From the NCBI GenBank assembly GCA_028284565.1, contig JANQRM010000381.1, positions 1 through 27,113 of the forward strand: a stretch of 27,113 bases of DNA, written 5' to 3'. Shown piece after piece: positions 14,284 to 21,959 of the stretch (position 1 is the stretch's first letter; every line of letters begins with the position of its first letter). This DNA is from Anaerolineae bacterium (GTDB lineage Bacteria > Chloroflexota > Anaerolineae > Aggregatilineales > Phototrophicaceae). A program made the position numbers and the translations under genes. Below the pieces are notes generated by a model. That model was not told the origin of the DNA, did not search any database, and saw nothing but the letters and a program-made list of their open reading frames with translations.

Positions 14284-15838
14284 ACTCGAACAAGAACGGC
14301 TGGATAAAGCTGAACGACTTGAAGCTGAAGGAATCGACCTTTATCCGCCCCATGTTCATCGTAGTCATACCCTTGCTCAAGCAATTCACGAATTTGAAAT
14401 GTCTGAGTCTGATAATCCCGATAATATTCCGTCCATTGAGGTCACAGTATGTGGACGGATTCGTCGGCTGAATATCAAGGGTAAAGTCTCCTTCATGCAT
14501 ATTGAAGATGAAAGTGCGCGCCTGCAACTGTTCATTCGGATTAATTCATTGGGAGAAGAGAAGTATCAACTGATCCGAGATAAACTCTTTGATATGGATG
14601 ATTTCGTGCAAGCGAGTGGCACGATGATGCGGACTCGTGCGGGTGAAGTGAGTGTAAATGTGCAGGAGTTTATGCTATTAAGCAAATCCCTTAGCCCGCT
14701 TCCAGTGATTAAAGCCGAAGTTCGTGATGATGGGACGGTTGTCGAGCACGGTACCTTCAAAGATGTGGAGACCCGTTATCGACAACGCTATGCTGACCTT
14801 GCAGTGAACAAATCCGTGCGAGACGTGTTTATCACGCGCGCGAAAATCATGAAAGCTCTCCGTAACTTCCTAGATAATGAAGGAATGCTGGAAGTCGAAA
14901 CGCCGATTCTGCAACCTATATATGGTGGTGCGGCGGCGCGTCCTTTTGTGACGAATCACAATCAATTACATCAAGAGCTGTACTTGCGTATTAGCTTTGA
15001 GCTGTATCTCAAGCGATTGTTGGTGGGTGGTTATGATGGAGTCTATGAGCTGGGGCGTGACTTCCGCAATGAGGGCGTGAGTTGGAAGCATAATACTGAA
15101 TTTACCATGCTGGAATTCTATCAAGCCTATATTGATTATGAAGGTGTGATGGATATTACGGAGCGTATGGTGGAGTATGTTGCGCTTGATGTATTGGGAA
15201 CCACGGAGATTAACTTCAAAGATCAAGACATCAATCTAGCAAAAGGTTGGAAACAGTTGTCTATTCGGGATGCCGTTTTGGAATACCTCGATTTTGATTA
15301 TATGGATTATCCAGATGCAGAATCCCTCTATAATTATGTTGTCAACAAACTCGGACATGATGACTTGAAGCCCGACCAAACATGGGGGCGGATTATTGTG
15401 GAGCATTTGCTGGGGAATCATATCGAGAAGCAACTGATTCAGCCGACGATTATCAAAGATTATCCGCGAGATATGTCACCCTTTGCGAAACGTATTCAAG
15501 TTGTGGAAACGGATGATCCCAAAGAGCAAGCCTATTTCGATACCCATACCGAACGCTTTGAGTTTTTCATCGCTGGGATGGAGATGGGCAATGCCTTCAC
15601 CGAGTTGAATGACCCACGTGACCAAGAAGCCCGTTTTATTGAGATGGGTCGGTTGTATAGCGATGATTCCGATGAAGCGACACCCATTGATGAAGATTAT
15701 CTGCGGGCCATGCGTTATGGGATGCCCCCAAATGGTGGGTTTGGCATGGGGGTTGACCGCTTTATCATGCTTCTGACTGACCAGCATACCATTCGTGATG
15801 TCTTGATCTATCCGCATCTGCGTGAAGTGAAAGACTAA
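14267..15838 (+). CDS. lysS: Lysyl-tRNA synthetase, class II
   Basis: Charges tRNA-Lys with lysine. 523 aa. No earlier start is possible in frame because a TAG lies at 14249-14251. The N-terminal region RLDKAERLEAEGIDLYP leads to an anticodon-binding OB fold (about 65-150). The class II core has motif 2 in YELGRDFRNEG and NTEFTMLEFYQAY, and motif 3 in MPPNGGFGMGVDRFIM. GGAAARPF (about 225-232) is the LysRS active-site loop. Length is slightly above the usual 490-510 because of a short stretch in the region 310-400 (YLDFDYMDYPDAESLYNYV). The ribosome site spacing is long, and a minigene overlaps the start. Probably cotranscribed with greA. Confidence 0.97.
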   Translation: MWQPNKLEQERLDKAERLEAEGIDLYPPHVHRSHTLAQAIHEFEMSESDNPDNIPSIEVTVCGRIRRLNIKGKVSFMHIEDESARLQLFIRINSLGEEKYQLIRDKLFDMDDFVQASGTMMRTRAGEVSVNVQEFMLLSKSLSPLPVIKAEVRDDGTVVEHGTFKDVETRYRQRYADLAVNKSVRDVFITRAKIMKALRNFLDNEGMLEVETPILQPIYGGAAARPFVTNHNQLHQELYLRISFELYLKRLLVGGYDGVYELGRDFRNEGVSWKHNTEFTMLEFYQAYIDYEGVMDITERMVEYVALDVLGTTEINFKDQDINLAKGWKQLSIRDAVLEYLDFDYMDYPDAESLYNYVVNKLGHDDLKPDQTWGRIIVEHLLGNHIEKQLIQPTIIKDYPRDMSPFAKRIQVVETDDPKEQAYFDTHTERFEFFIAGMEMGNAFTELNDPRDQEARFIEMGRLYSDDSDEATPIDEDYLRAMRYGMPPNGGFGMGVDRFIMLLTDQHTIRDVLIYPHLREVKD

Positions 15839-15884
15839 TCCACGATAGATCGTATTCAGTCTTCATAAAGATAGGAACAAAATC

Positions 15885-16163
15885 ATGTCGCAAGACATTA
15901 TCAACCAAATCAACAGCTTGCTCCAAGAAACAGGACATGCCCACCATCAAGCATATATCGAGACGGATGGTGCAGACCCAGACTGGCCCCTATGGTATGC
16001 GGATTACCTGCATGACAAACTTCCACAACTGCTGAATGCCTCTTTGACAAAGACCGAAATTGTCTACTTACTGGTGAGCTTGGATAAAGAGCAACATACA
16101 CAAGCTCCGGGAGCAAAGTGGACACATTACTATGCGAAATCGTTGGTAAACCGCTATCTCTAG
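15885..16163 (+). CDS. Small conserved-type hypothetical protein (92 aa)
   Basis: ATG 15885 with AGGAA about 8 nt upstream. The protein is soluble with the pattern AYIETDGADPDWPLWYADYL, then LLNASLTKTEIVYLLVSLDKEQ, then WTHYYAKSLVNRYL. The 'ADPxWPLWYADYL' core is familiar from short hypothetical proteins in many bacteria, though I know no function for them. It follows lysS by 46 bp, so it may be cotranscribed; no catalytic residues can be assigned. Confidence 0.72.
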   Translation: MSQDIINQINSLLQETGHAHHQAYIETDGADPDWPLWYADYLHDKLPQLLNASLTKTEIVYLLVSLDKEQHTQAPGAKWTHYYAKSLVNRYL

Positions 16164-16213
16164 CTTTGTCTGTAAATTCTGACATTCTGCGAATACGAAA
16201 TTTTGTTTAAGGT

Positions 16214-16242
16214 TTGTTAATCTGTAAGGGACTGAGTATACT
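16214..16242 (+). promoter_or_regulatory. Candidate promoter of the PAS-type kinase
   Basis: TTGTTA (16214-16219), 17 bp, then TATACT (16237-16242). The start of transcription would be near 16249, about 39 nt before the ATG. Confidence 0.5.
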
Positions 16243-16287
16243 CATTCCATAGAATTCAGATTCTTGACTCACGCTGATGGAGTCCGC

Positions 16288-17430
16288 ATGGCAATCGACA
16301 ATAAGCTAGAAACGGGTGTGATTCTCGATGGATTGGGGCATGGTGTCTTAATCTTTGGGAGCGATGGCAAACTCATTACAGATAATCTCACAGCACGTAC
16401 CATCCTGAGTACCGATATTAAGATGCTTCGTGACCAAGGCTGGAGTGCCGCCTCGATGCTCTTTCATCTGACTGGGGATATCGAAGAGCAAACCCTCGAT
16501 TCCATTCGTGAACAAGCCTTGCAATCTGCCCGACCTGTCCGCTTTCATATCTATCGTTCTGGACAGTATGTTCCTTGCTGGGCAACGGGATTGACGGGAC
16601 AAGATGGTCAAGTCTATACCATGATTACGCTGGAACAACTCGACTGGACAGTTGTGGGCAATGTTATCGACCGCTTCCGTAGTGAGATTCAGGATTCGAT
16701 TGACAGCACCATTGGCCATGTGAATCTGATTAACAAGACGATGGCTACCCATAAGCCAGATGATAGCCTGCAAACCTTGATGCGGCGGATGGGTGGATTC
16801 TTTAAACTCATCTCGATTCATATGAGTCGCTCAAATCGGCTGATGGTCATGATGCAACGCTTAGAAGATATTCGCGTCGGGCAAACTCGTGAGAATGTAC
16901 GCGAGGAGCGTCAGAAAATCCTGCTGGATGACTATTTTGAGGATTTTCTAGAAGAATTAGAAGAAGTCGATTGGCTCGACCCGGAAACCGAAGTACAGGA
17001 TTATCGTGGGCGCTTGCGCCTCGACATTCCTGAAAATCTTTATGTCTACACCTCAAAACGGTATCTCGGCTATGTCTTGCGGGACTTATTGCGGAATGCT
17101 ATTATGTACAGCCTACATGGAGTGCCGATTTCGATGAAAGCACACAAACGAAATGGGCAAATCCAAATCGATGTCACAGATGAAGGTTATGGTATCCGTG
17201 AAAAGGAATGGGAACGAATTTTCCAACCTTTCACACGTGCGAGACAACCTCAAATCATCAGTGAATTCGGTTATGGGTTGGGTTTGCACTTATGTCGATA
17301 TGAGGTCGAAGCCATGAATGGACGGTTGTGGTTTACGAGTAAAGAAGGCGTGGGAAGCACCTTTAGCTTCTTACTCCCGGCATGGAAAGATGATTCGGAT
17401 TCATCTAGTTCTCAAACTCAAGAACCTTAA
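16288..17430 (+). CDS. PAS-type histidine kinase-like ATPase with an atypical H-box
   Basis: I chose ATG 16288 (GGAG 5 nt upstream) over TTG 16264; this gives 380 aa, all cytoplasmic. The N-terminus (about 8-115) reads like a PAS domain: LDGLGHGVLIFGSDGKLITDN. The dimerisation region (about 125-215) lacks the normal H-E/D-x-R-x-P motif; the closest candidate is His144 in STIGHVNLI. The C-terminal HATPase_c domain has Asn270 in DLLRNAIMYS, G1 DEGYGI and G2 GYGLGLHLC, so ATP binding looks intact. It may phosphorylate an atypical His, be regulated as a pseudo-kinase, or act through another mechanism. The acidic and serine-rich tail is disordered. A terminator follows. Confidence 0.85.
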   Translation: MAIDNKLETGVILDGLGHGVLIFGSDGKLITDNLTARTILSTDIKMLRDQGWSAASMLFHLTGDIEEQTLDSIREQALQSARPVRFHIYRSGQYVPCWATGLTGQDGQVYTMITLEQLDWTVVGNVIDRFRSEIQDSIDSTIGHVNLINKTMATHKPDDSLQTLMRRMGGFFKLISIHMSRSNRLMVMMQRLEDIRVGQTRENVREERQKILLDDYFEDFLEELEEVDWLDPETEVQDYRGRLRLDIPENLYVYTSKRYLGYVLRDLLRNAIMYSLHGVPISMKAHKRNGQIQIDVTDEGYGIREKEWERIFQPFTRARQPQIISEFGYGLGLHLCRYEVEAMNGRLWFTSKEGVGSTFSFLLPAWKDDSDSSSSQTQEP

Positions 17431-17460
17431 CCCTGTCCGTCGTTCATCAACGGTGATAGT

Positions 17461-17502
17461 ACGCCTTTTCTGCACACGGTCAGGAAGGGCGTTTTGCATT
17501 TT
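17461..17502 (+). terminator. Intrinsic terminator after the PAS-type kinase
   Basis: ACGCCTTTTC (17461-17470) pairs with GGAAGGGCGT (17483-17492), ten pairs with two G-U in RNA, around a 12-nt loop, followed by TTTGCATTTT. It lies before the AGGAGG site of the next small gene, which would then need read-through or its own promoter. Confidence 0.6.
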
Positions 17503-17516
17503 ATAGGAGGAATCGC

Positions 17517-17708
17517 ATGGATTTCTTAACCCCTGAATTTTTTGATCTAGTGGTCTTTGCCGTTATCGGCATAGGTGGTGTTTGGGCAGGGGTTCGCCTG
17601 CGCCAAGACCTCTCGCGCAAGCAAATTGACGATGCGCCGGAGTGGTGGCTTCGATCTCAATCTTCCTCTCAGGATGATACCCAGCCAAATCAATCTATAT
17701 CTGAATAA
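17517..17708 (+). CDS. Small single-span membrane protein (63 aa)
   Basis: ATG 17517 has a perfect AGGAGG site 6 nt upstream, which supports real translation. One membrane helix lies at about 10-27 (DLVVFAVIGIGGVWAGVRL), then RQDLSRKQIDDAPEWWL, and a polar tail of Ser/Gln. No family is recognised. Although the terminator lies only about 15 bp before its start, the strong site argues it is expressed by read-through. It precedes serS by 62 bp. Confidence 0.62.
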   Translation: MDFLTPEFFDLVVFAVIGIGGVWAGVRLRQDLSRKQIDDAPEWWLRSQSSSQDDTQPNQSISE

Positions 17709-17770
17709 ACGTAAATCAAAAACCACTATGAATTTAATGACTACACTGGCAACAAGGAGAACCCAACCCC

Positions 17771-19189
17771 ATGCTCGATATTAACCTCATTCGGGAGAAG
17801 CCCGATTGGATCAAAGAACAATTCCGAAATCTGAATGCGGAGGATGTAATTCCGCGCATTGATACGATTCTGGAACTGGATAAAAAACGACGTGAAATCC
17901 GTACGGAAATCGAAACGGCACAAGGCTTTCGCAATCAACTGAATAAAGCCAACGGTCAATTGCGTGGTAATAAGCAGATGGATGACGCGGAAAAAGCCAC
18001 TCGTGCTTACCTCGCCTCCGAAGCAATTGAACTCAGTGATTATCCGACAGCCGTTGACATCCTCACAGGTGAGAAAGACGTTGAAGAGGATGATACACAA
18101 GAACTGACATCATCATTTGACCAACTAATTAATGCACTCAAAGCACTCGGTACTCGTTTGGATGATGGCTTCAAGGAAGCAAAAGACATCGAAGCGGAAC
18201 TCGAAACACATATGCTGTGGTTGCCGAATATCCCGCACGAGAGCGTAAAAGTCGGCATGTCGGAAGATGAGAACATCATCCACAAAGCTGAGGGAATGCT
18301 GTTTGAATTTGACTTTGAGCCGAAACCGCATTGGGAATTGGGACCGGAACTTGGCATCCTTGATCTAGAACGGGGTGTCAAATTGGCTGGCACACGCTCG
18401 TATATTTTGCAGGGTTGGGGTGCGCGCCTGCAACGAGCATTGACCAATTTCTATCTGGATATGGCTCGAGAAAAAGGCTTTATTGAAGTCTATGTTCCCC
18501 ATCTCCTCTTGGAAGATATGCTGTATGGCTCAGCACAGTTGCCTAAGTTTGATGATAATGTCTATCGTCTTGATGACTCAAATCAATATCTGATTCCGAC
18601 TGCTGAGGTTGCTATCACCAATATGCATCGAGATGAAATACTCGATGAGGCGCAACTACCCTTATACTACGTCGGTCATACGCCTTGCTATCGTAGTGAG
18701 AAGATGAGTGCAGGACGTGACGTGCGGGGGATAAAGCGGGTGCATCAATTTGATAAGGTGGAGATGTATAAATTCACTACGCCAGAAACCAGCTATGACG
18801 AATTGGAGTCGATGACCGAAGCGGCGGCTGATTTATGTCGAGCATTAAAAATCCCCTTCCGCCGATTAGAACAAGTCACTGGTGATTTGGGCTTCAGTGC
18901 AACTAAGAAGTATGACCTAGAGATGTATGCCCCCGGCTGTGATGAGTGGCTGGAAGTGAGTTCATGTAGCAATACAGAAGATTTCCAAGCTAGGCGCGCG
19001 ATGATTCGCTATCGTCCAGTGGGAAGCAATAACAAACGCTTCGTTCATACATTGAACGGTAGTGGTCTCGCCCTCCCTCGCACGATTATCGCCATCCTAG
19101 AGAACTATCAACAAGCTGATGGAAGTGTCGTTATTCCAGATGTTCTGAGTCCCTATCTAGGTGGTGCAGATGTTATCACCAAAGCCTAA
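17771..19189 (+). CDS. serS: Seryl-tRNA synthetase, with an enlarged tRNA-binding arm
   Basis: Charges tRNA-Ser (and starts selenocysteine loading). 472 aa against about 425 usually. The N-terminal MLDINLIREKPDWIKEQ is typical. The antiparallel coiled-coil arm (about 30-148) is longer by roughly 40 residues: residues about 70-120 are acidic and include LTGEKDVEEDDTQ at the expected tip. LPNIPHESVKVG follows at 151. The catalytic core has TAEVAITNM (motif near the Ser site), motif 2 CYRSEKMSAGRDVRG and QFDKVEMYKF, and motif 3 NGSGLALPRTIIAILENYQ. The core looks active. Start ATG 17771 has AAGGAG at a long spacing. No T-box is seen in the 62-bp gap. A terminator follows the gene. Confidence 0.96.
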   Translation: MLDINLIREKPDWIKEQFRNLNAEDVIPRIDTILELDKKRREIRTEIETAQGFRNQLNKANGQLRGNKQMDDAEKATRAYLASEAIELSDYPTAVDILTGEKDVEEDDTQELTSSFDQLINALKALGTRLDDGFKEAKDIEAELETHMLWLPNIPHESVKVGMSEDENIIHKAEGMLFEFDFEPKPHWELGPELGILDLERGVKLAGTRSYILQGWGARLQRALTNFYLDMAREKGFIEVYVPHLLLEDMLYGSAQLPKFDDNVYRLDDSNQYLIPTAEVAITNMHRDEILDEAQLPLYYVGHTPCYRSEKMSAGRDVRGIKRVHQFDKVEMYKFTTPETSYDELESMTEAAADLCRALKIPFRRLEQVTGDLGFSATKKYDLEMYAPGCDEWLEVSSCSNTEDFQARRAMIRYRPVGSNNKRFVHTLNGSGLALPRTIIAILENYQQADGSVVIPDVLSPYLGGADVITKA

Positions 19190-19208
19190 GTGTTGCACCA
19201 ACATTGAG

Positions 19209-19240
19209 AGCCTGTGAATTAGACTTTGCAGGCTTTTCTC
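19209..19240 (+). terminator. Intrinsic terminator of serS
   Basis: AGCCTG (19209-19214) and CAGGCT (19229-19234) form the stem, with a 14-nt loop and a T-rich tail TTTTCTC. Weak outer pairs are possible with the T-run. It is 20 bp after the serS stop. Confidence 0.6.
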
Positions 19241-19243
19241 TGC

Positions 19244-19271
19244 TTTGCATCTATGCAACTTCGGTTATAAT
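19244..19271 (+). promoter_or_regulatory. Candidate promoter of the HAD-isomerase-dehydrogenase operon
   Basis: TTTGCA (19244-19249), 16 bp, then a perfect TATAAT (19266-19271). Transcription would start near 19278, about 29 nt before the TTG start of the HAD gene. It sits right after the serS terminator, which fits a new transcription unit. Confidence 0.5.
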
Positions 19272-19306
19272 GCACGGGTGTTTTCATCCTCAACAAAGGT
19301 TATCCG

Positions 19307-20101
19307 TTGGATTTTTCAGTAATTAAAGCCGTAGTTTCAGATATGGATGGTGTCTTGTGGCGTGGCGATGAACCGCTACCAATGATGCCAGAGTTGTTCA
19401 CATTTCTACGTCATCATCACATTCCCTTTGCCCTTGCTACGAACAATAGCCGTAAATCACAGCAGGACTACATCAACAAATTGGCTTCGATGAATGTCCC
19501 AGATATACAGTCGAACCAAATCATCACCAGTGGAACTGCAACAGCGCAGTATCTCAAGTCCCAACACCCGAATGGTGGAAAAGTGTATGTTGTAGGTGGT
19601 GATGGTCTTGTCGAAGTCTTAGAAACAGCGGGTTTTACAATTGCGGACAAAGATGCCGATTTCGTGGTGGTGGGGATTGATTTTAATTTGACCTATGACA
19701 AATTGAGACGTGCGACCATCCTCATTCGAAATGGTGCGACATTTATTGGCACAAACCCCGATGTCACCTTTCCCTCACCAGAAGGACTGGTGCCGGGTGC
19801 GGGAAGTTTGCTAGCCCTAATCGAAGTTGCTACGGATGTACAGCCAATTGTGATTGGGAAGCCGAAGCCAGCGATGTTTGAGGTTGCCCTCGAAAATTTA
19901 GGCACACAAGCCCATGAAACCCTGATGATTGGAGATCGCTTGGGTACAGATATTCGAGGTGGACATCAGACCGGAATGAAGACAGCTTTGGTGTTGACAG
20001 GTGTGGAGAGTCAAGAATCTATGGATCAAAGCAACCTGAAGCCAGATGTTGTTTTGCAAGGGCTACCTGAATTGATACAAACTTGGAAATCATTCTTATA
20101 A
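19307..20101 (+). CDS. HAD-superfamily phosphatase, NagD-like
   Basis: 264 aa, cytoplasmic. Start is TTG 19307 with AAAGG 7 nt upstream; no upstream ATG fits. Motif I is SDMDGVLWRG with nucleophile Asp12 and general acid Asp14. Motif II is ATNNSRKS; motif III contains GKPKP, and motif IV is GDRLGTDIRGG. The capping domain between about 85 and 175 is of the C2a type (NagD/PGP subgroup), with GTNPDVTFPSPEG. Members hydrolyse sugar or nucleotide phosphates or 2-phosphoglycolate; the exact substrate here is unknown. The following isomerase starts 25 bp later, so a dephosphorylation step in the same pathway is likely. Confidence 0.9.
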   Translation: MDFSVIKAVVSDMDGVLWRGDEPLPMMPELFTFLRHHHIPFALATNNSRKSQQDYINKLASMNVPDIQSNQIITSGTATAQYLKSQHPNGGKVYVVGGDGLVEVLETAGFTIADKDADFVVVGIDFNLTYDKLRRATILIRNGATFIGTNPDVTFPSPEGLVPGAGSLLALIEVATDVQPIVIGKPKPAMFEVALENLGTQAHETLMIGDRLGTDIRGGHQTGMKTALVLTGVESQESMDQSNLKPDVVLQGLPELIQTWKSFL

Positions 20102-20125
20102 ATCACTTTGAGAAAGGAAACATTG

Positions 20126-20872
20126 ATGCCTCCTATTGCTGTACAACTATATAGTCTCCGAGAAGAATTGGATACCGATTTTGACGGGACGATGGCGAAA
20201 GTGGCTGAGATGGGCTACATCGGAGTCGAACCCTATGGCGGACTCGATGCCAAGCAAGTTTCTGATACTTGCCAGAAACTGGGTCTGCAAATCACAAGCG
20301 CACATTTGAATTTGCCATTGGGTGATGACCAGCAAGTTGTTTTCGACTCGGCTAAGACACTGGGTATTCAACACATCATCATTCCATGGGTCACACCCGA
20401 CACCTTTGCATCGCTGGATTCCATTCGGCAATTTGCTGACCAGATGAATCAAGTCCAAAAAGCCTGTCAACAAGCGGGATTTACACTAGGGTATCACAAT
20501 CACGACTTTGAATTTCAACTTGTGGATGGACAACCTGCCTACCATGCTTTTGTAGAACATCTATCGCCAGCTATTGTATTGGAAATTGATACGTATTGGG
20601 TGCATGTCAGTGGGGTTGATGTCACTGATACACTCAAACAGTATGCCTCGCGTACACCTTTATTGCATATAAAAGATGGTCCCGGTACAAGCGATGCCCC
20701 AATGACCGCCATTGGTGAAGGCGTAATGGATTTTCAAGCGGTGCAACAAGCGGTTGATATAGCAGATTGGTGGATAGTTGAACTTGACCGTTGTGCTACG
20801 GATATGACCCAAGCCATTCAAGCTAGCTATACTTACCTCACTCAGAATGGATTGGCAAATGGAAAGGTTTAA
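20126..20872 (+). CDS. Sugar phosphate isomerase/epimerase-like TIM barrel (xylose isomerase-like)
   Basis: I chose ATG 20126 (AAGGA 7 nt upstream) over 20108; this gives 248 aa. The AP-endonuclease-2/xylose-isomerase-like TIM barrel is seen in IAVQLYSLREEL (strand 1), TSAHLNLPLGD, LGYHNHDFEF (metal site His), EIDTYWVHVSG (metal Glu/Asp region), HIKDG and WWIVELD. Members isomerise or epimerise keto sugars, inosose or hydroxypyruvate, and the metal-binding residues are present. Its end overlaps the next gene by 14 bp (or 26 from an earlier ATG), so the two are translationally coupled. Confidence 0.9.
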   Translation: MPPIAVQLYSLREELDTDFDGTMAKVAEMGYIGVEPYGGLDAKQVSDTCQKLGLQITSAHLNLPLGDDQQVVFDSAKTLGIQHIIIPWVTPDTFASLDSIRQFADQMNQVQKACQQAGFTLGYHNHDFEFQLVDGQPAYHAFVEHLSPAIVLEIDTYWVHVSGVDVTDTLKQYASRTPLLHIKDGPGTSDAPMTAIGEGVMDFQAVQQAVDIADWWIVELDRCATDMTQAIQASYTYLTQNGLANGKV

Positions 20873-21959
20873 GGTTGGCATTCTTGGCTGTGGGAATATC
20901 GCCCCAGCTTATGTAACAGGTTGTCGCCCCTACTCGATTGTGGATGTAGTTGCCTGTGCAGATTTGAATGAAGAACGCGCCAAGCAATTTGCTCATGAAT
21001 ATGGACTTCAAGCCCAAACTATTGATGAGTTACTGGCAGATTCCGACATCGATATCATCATCAATCTGACAATCCCCTCTGTACATGCAGAAGTGAGCCT
21101 GAACATACTCAATGCGGGGAAGCATGTCTATAGTGAGAAACCGCTAGCAATTAATCGAGATGATGGACAAAAGATACTTGGAAACGCTGTTGAACAAGGT
21201 CTACGCGTAGGTTGTGCGCCGGATACTTTCTTGGGCGGTGGCTTACAGACCTGCCGTAAGTTGCTAGATGATGGCGCAATTGGTCGTCCCTTTGCCGCGA
21301 AAGCATTTATGGCATCTCATGGACCCGAAAGCTGGCATCCAAATCCCGCGTTTTTTTACCAAACAGGTGGCGGACCGATGCTGGATATGGGACCTTATTA
21401 CATCACGGCTCTCGTGAATTTTTTCGGTGCAGTAAGTTATTTGTCTGCATCGACGAGTCGTTCCTTAGATGAGCGTATCGCTGGACATGAAAGCATACGT
21501 GGGCAAAAGATTCCTGTTGAGATAAATACCTATTCTGCTGGGCTATTGAACTTCGCTTCGGGTGTGACTGCTACGATGATGATTTCCTTTGATGTCTGGA
21601 AACATCACCTGCCAATTATCGAAATCTATGGCACTGATGGCACATTATCCGTCCCAGATCCCAATACGTTTGGCGGAACGGTCAAATTGTGGACTGCCGA
21701 CAGACAAGAAGAATACGAAGTTGCCTTGACCCATTCAGATGAGGTTCGGCGCGGGATCGGTGTCGCAGAGATGGCACACGCCATAGCCACCAACTGCCCA
21801 CATCGTGCAAGCGGTGAACTAGCGAATCATGTGTTGGATGTCATGCTAGCATTTGATGAATCGTCAATTGAGCATCAGTTCATCCAGATGAGGTCACATA
21901 TTGACCGCCCCGACGCTTTGCCAGCAGGGATGGAAATCGATAAATTCAGTGTCGCTTAA
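20859..21959 (+). CDS. Gfo/Idh/MocA family oxidoreductase
   Basis: An NAD(P)-dependent sugar or inositol-type dehydrogenase (366 aa). I chose ATG 20859 because FKVGILGCGN then begins as usual; ATG 20847 in frame would add four residues. The Rossmann motif GCGNIAP lies near residue 10, and the family's SEKPLA motif near residue 91 is complete. The C-terminal domain has GGGPMLDMGPYY, the usual GG..(D/E)(x)G.H-like segment, with Tyr in place of the common His. The gene overlaps the isomerase gene, a common pair in inositol/rhamnose-type pathways. The stop shares TTAA (21956-21959) with the convergent endonuclease V gene. Confidence 0.92.
   Translation: MERFKVGILGCGNIAPAYVTGCRPYSIVDVVACADLNEERAKQFAHEYGLQAQTIDELLADSDIDIIINLTIPSVHAEVSLNILNAGKHVYSEKPLAINRDDGQKILGNAVEQGLRVGCAPDTFLGGGLQTCRKLLDDGAIGRPFAAKAFMASHGPESWHPNPAFFYQTGGGPMLDMGPYYITALVNFFGAVSYLSASTSRSLDERIAGHESIRGQKIPVEINTYSAGLLNFASGVTATMMISFDVWKHHLPIIEIYGTDGTLSVPDPNTFGGTVKLWTADRQEEYEVALTHSDEVRRGIGVAEMAHAIATNCPHRASGELANHVLDVMLAFDESSIEHQFIQMRSHIDRPDALPAGMEIDKFSVA

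Noticed and set aside
17728..17784. 18-codon frame overlapping the serS start
   Set aside because: It has no ribosome site, unlike the lysS minigene, and is probably chance.
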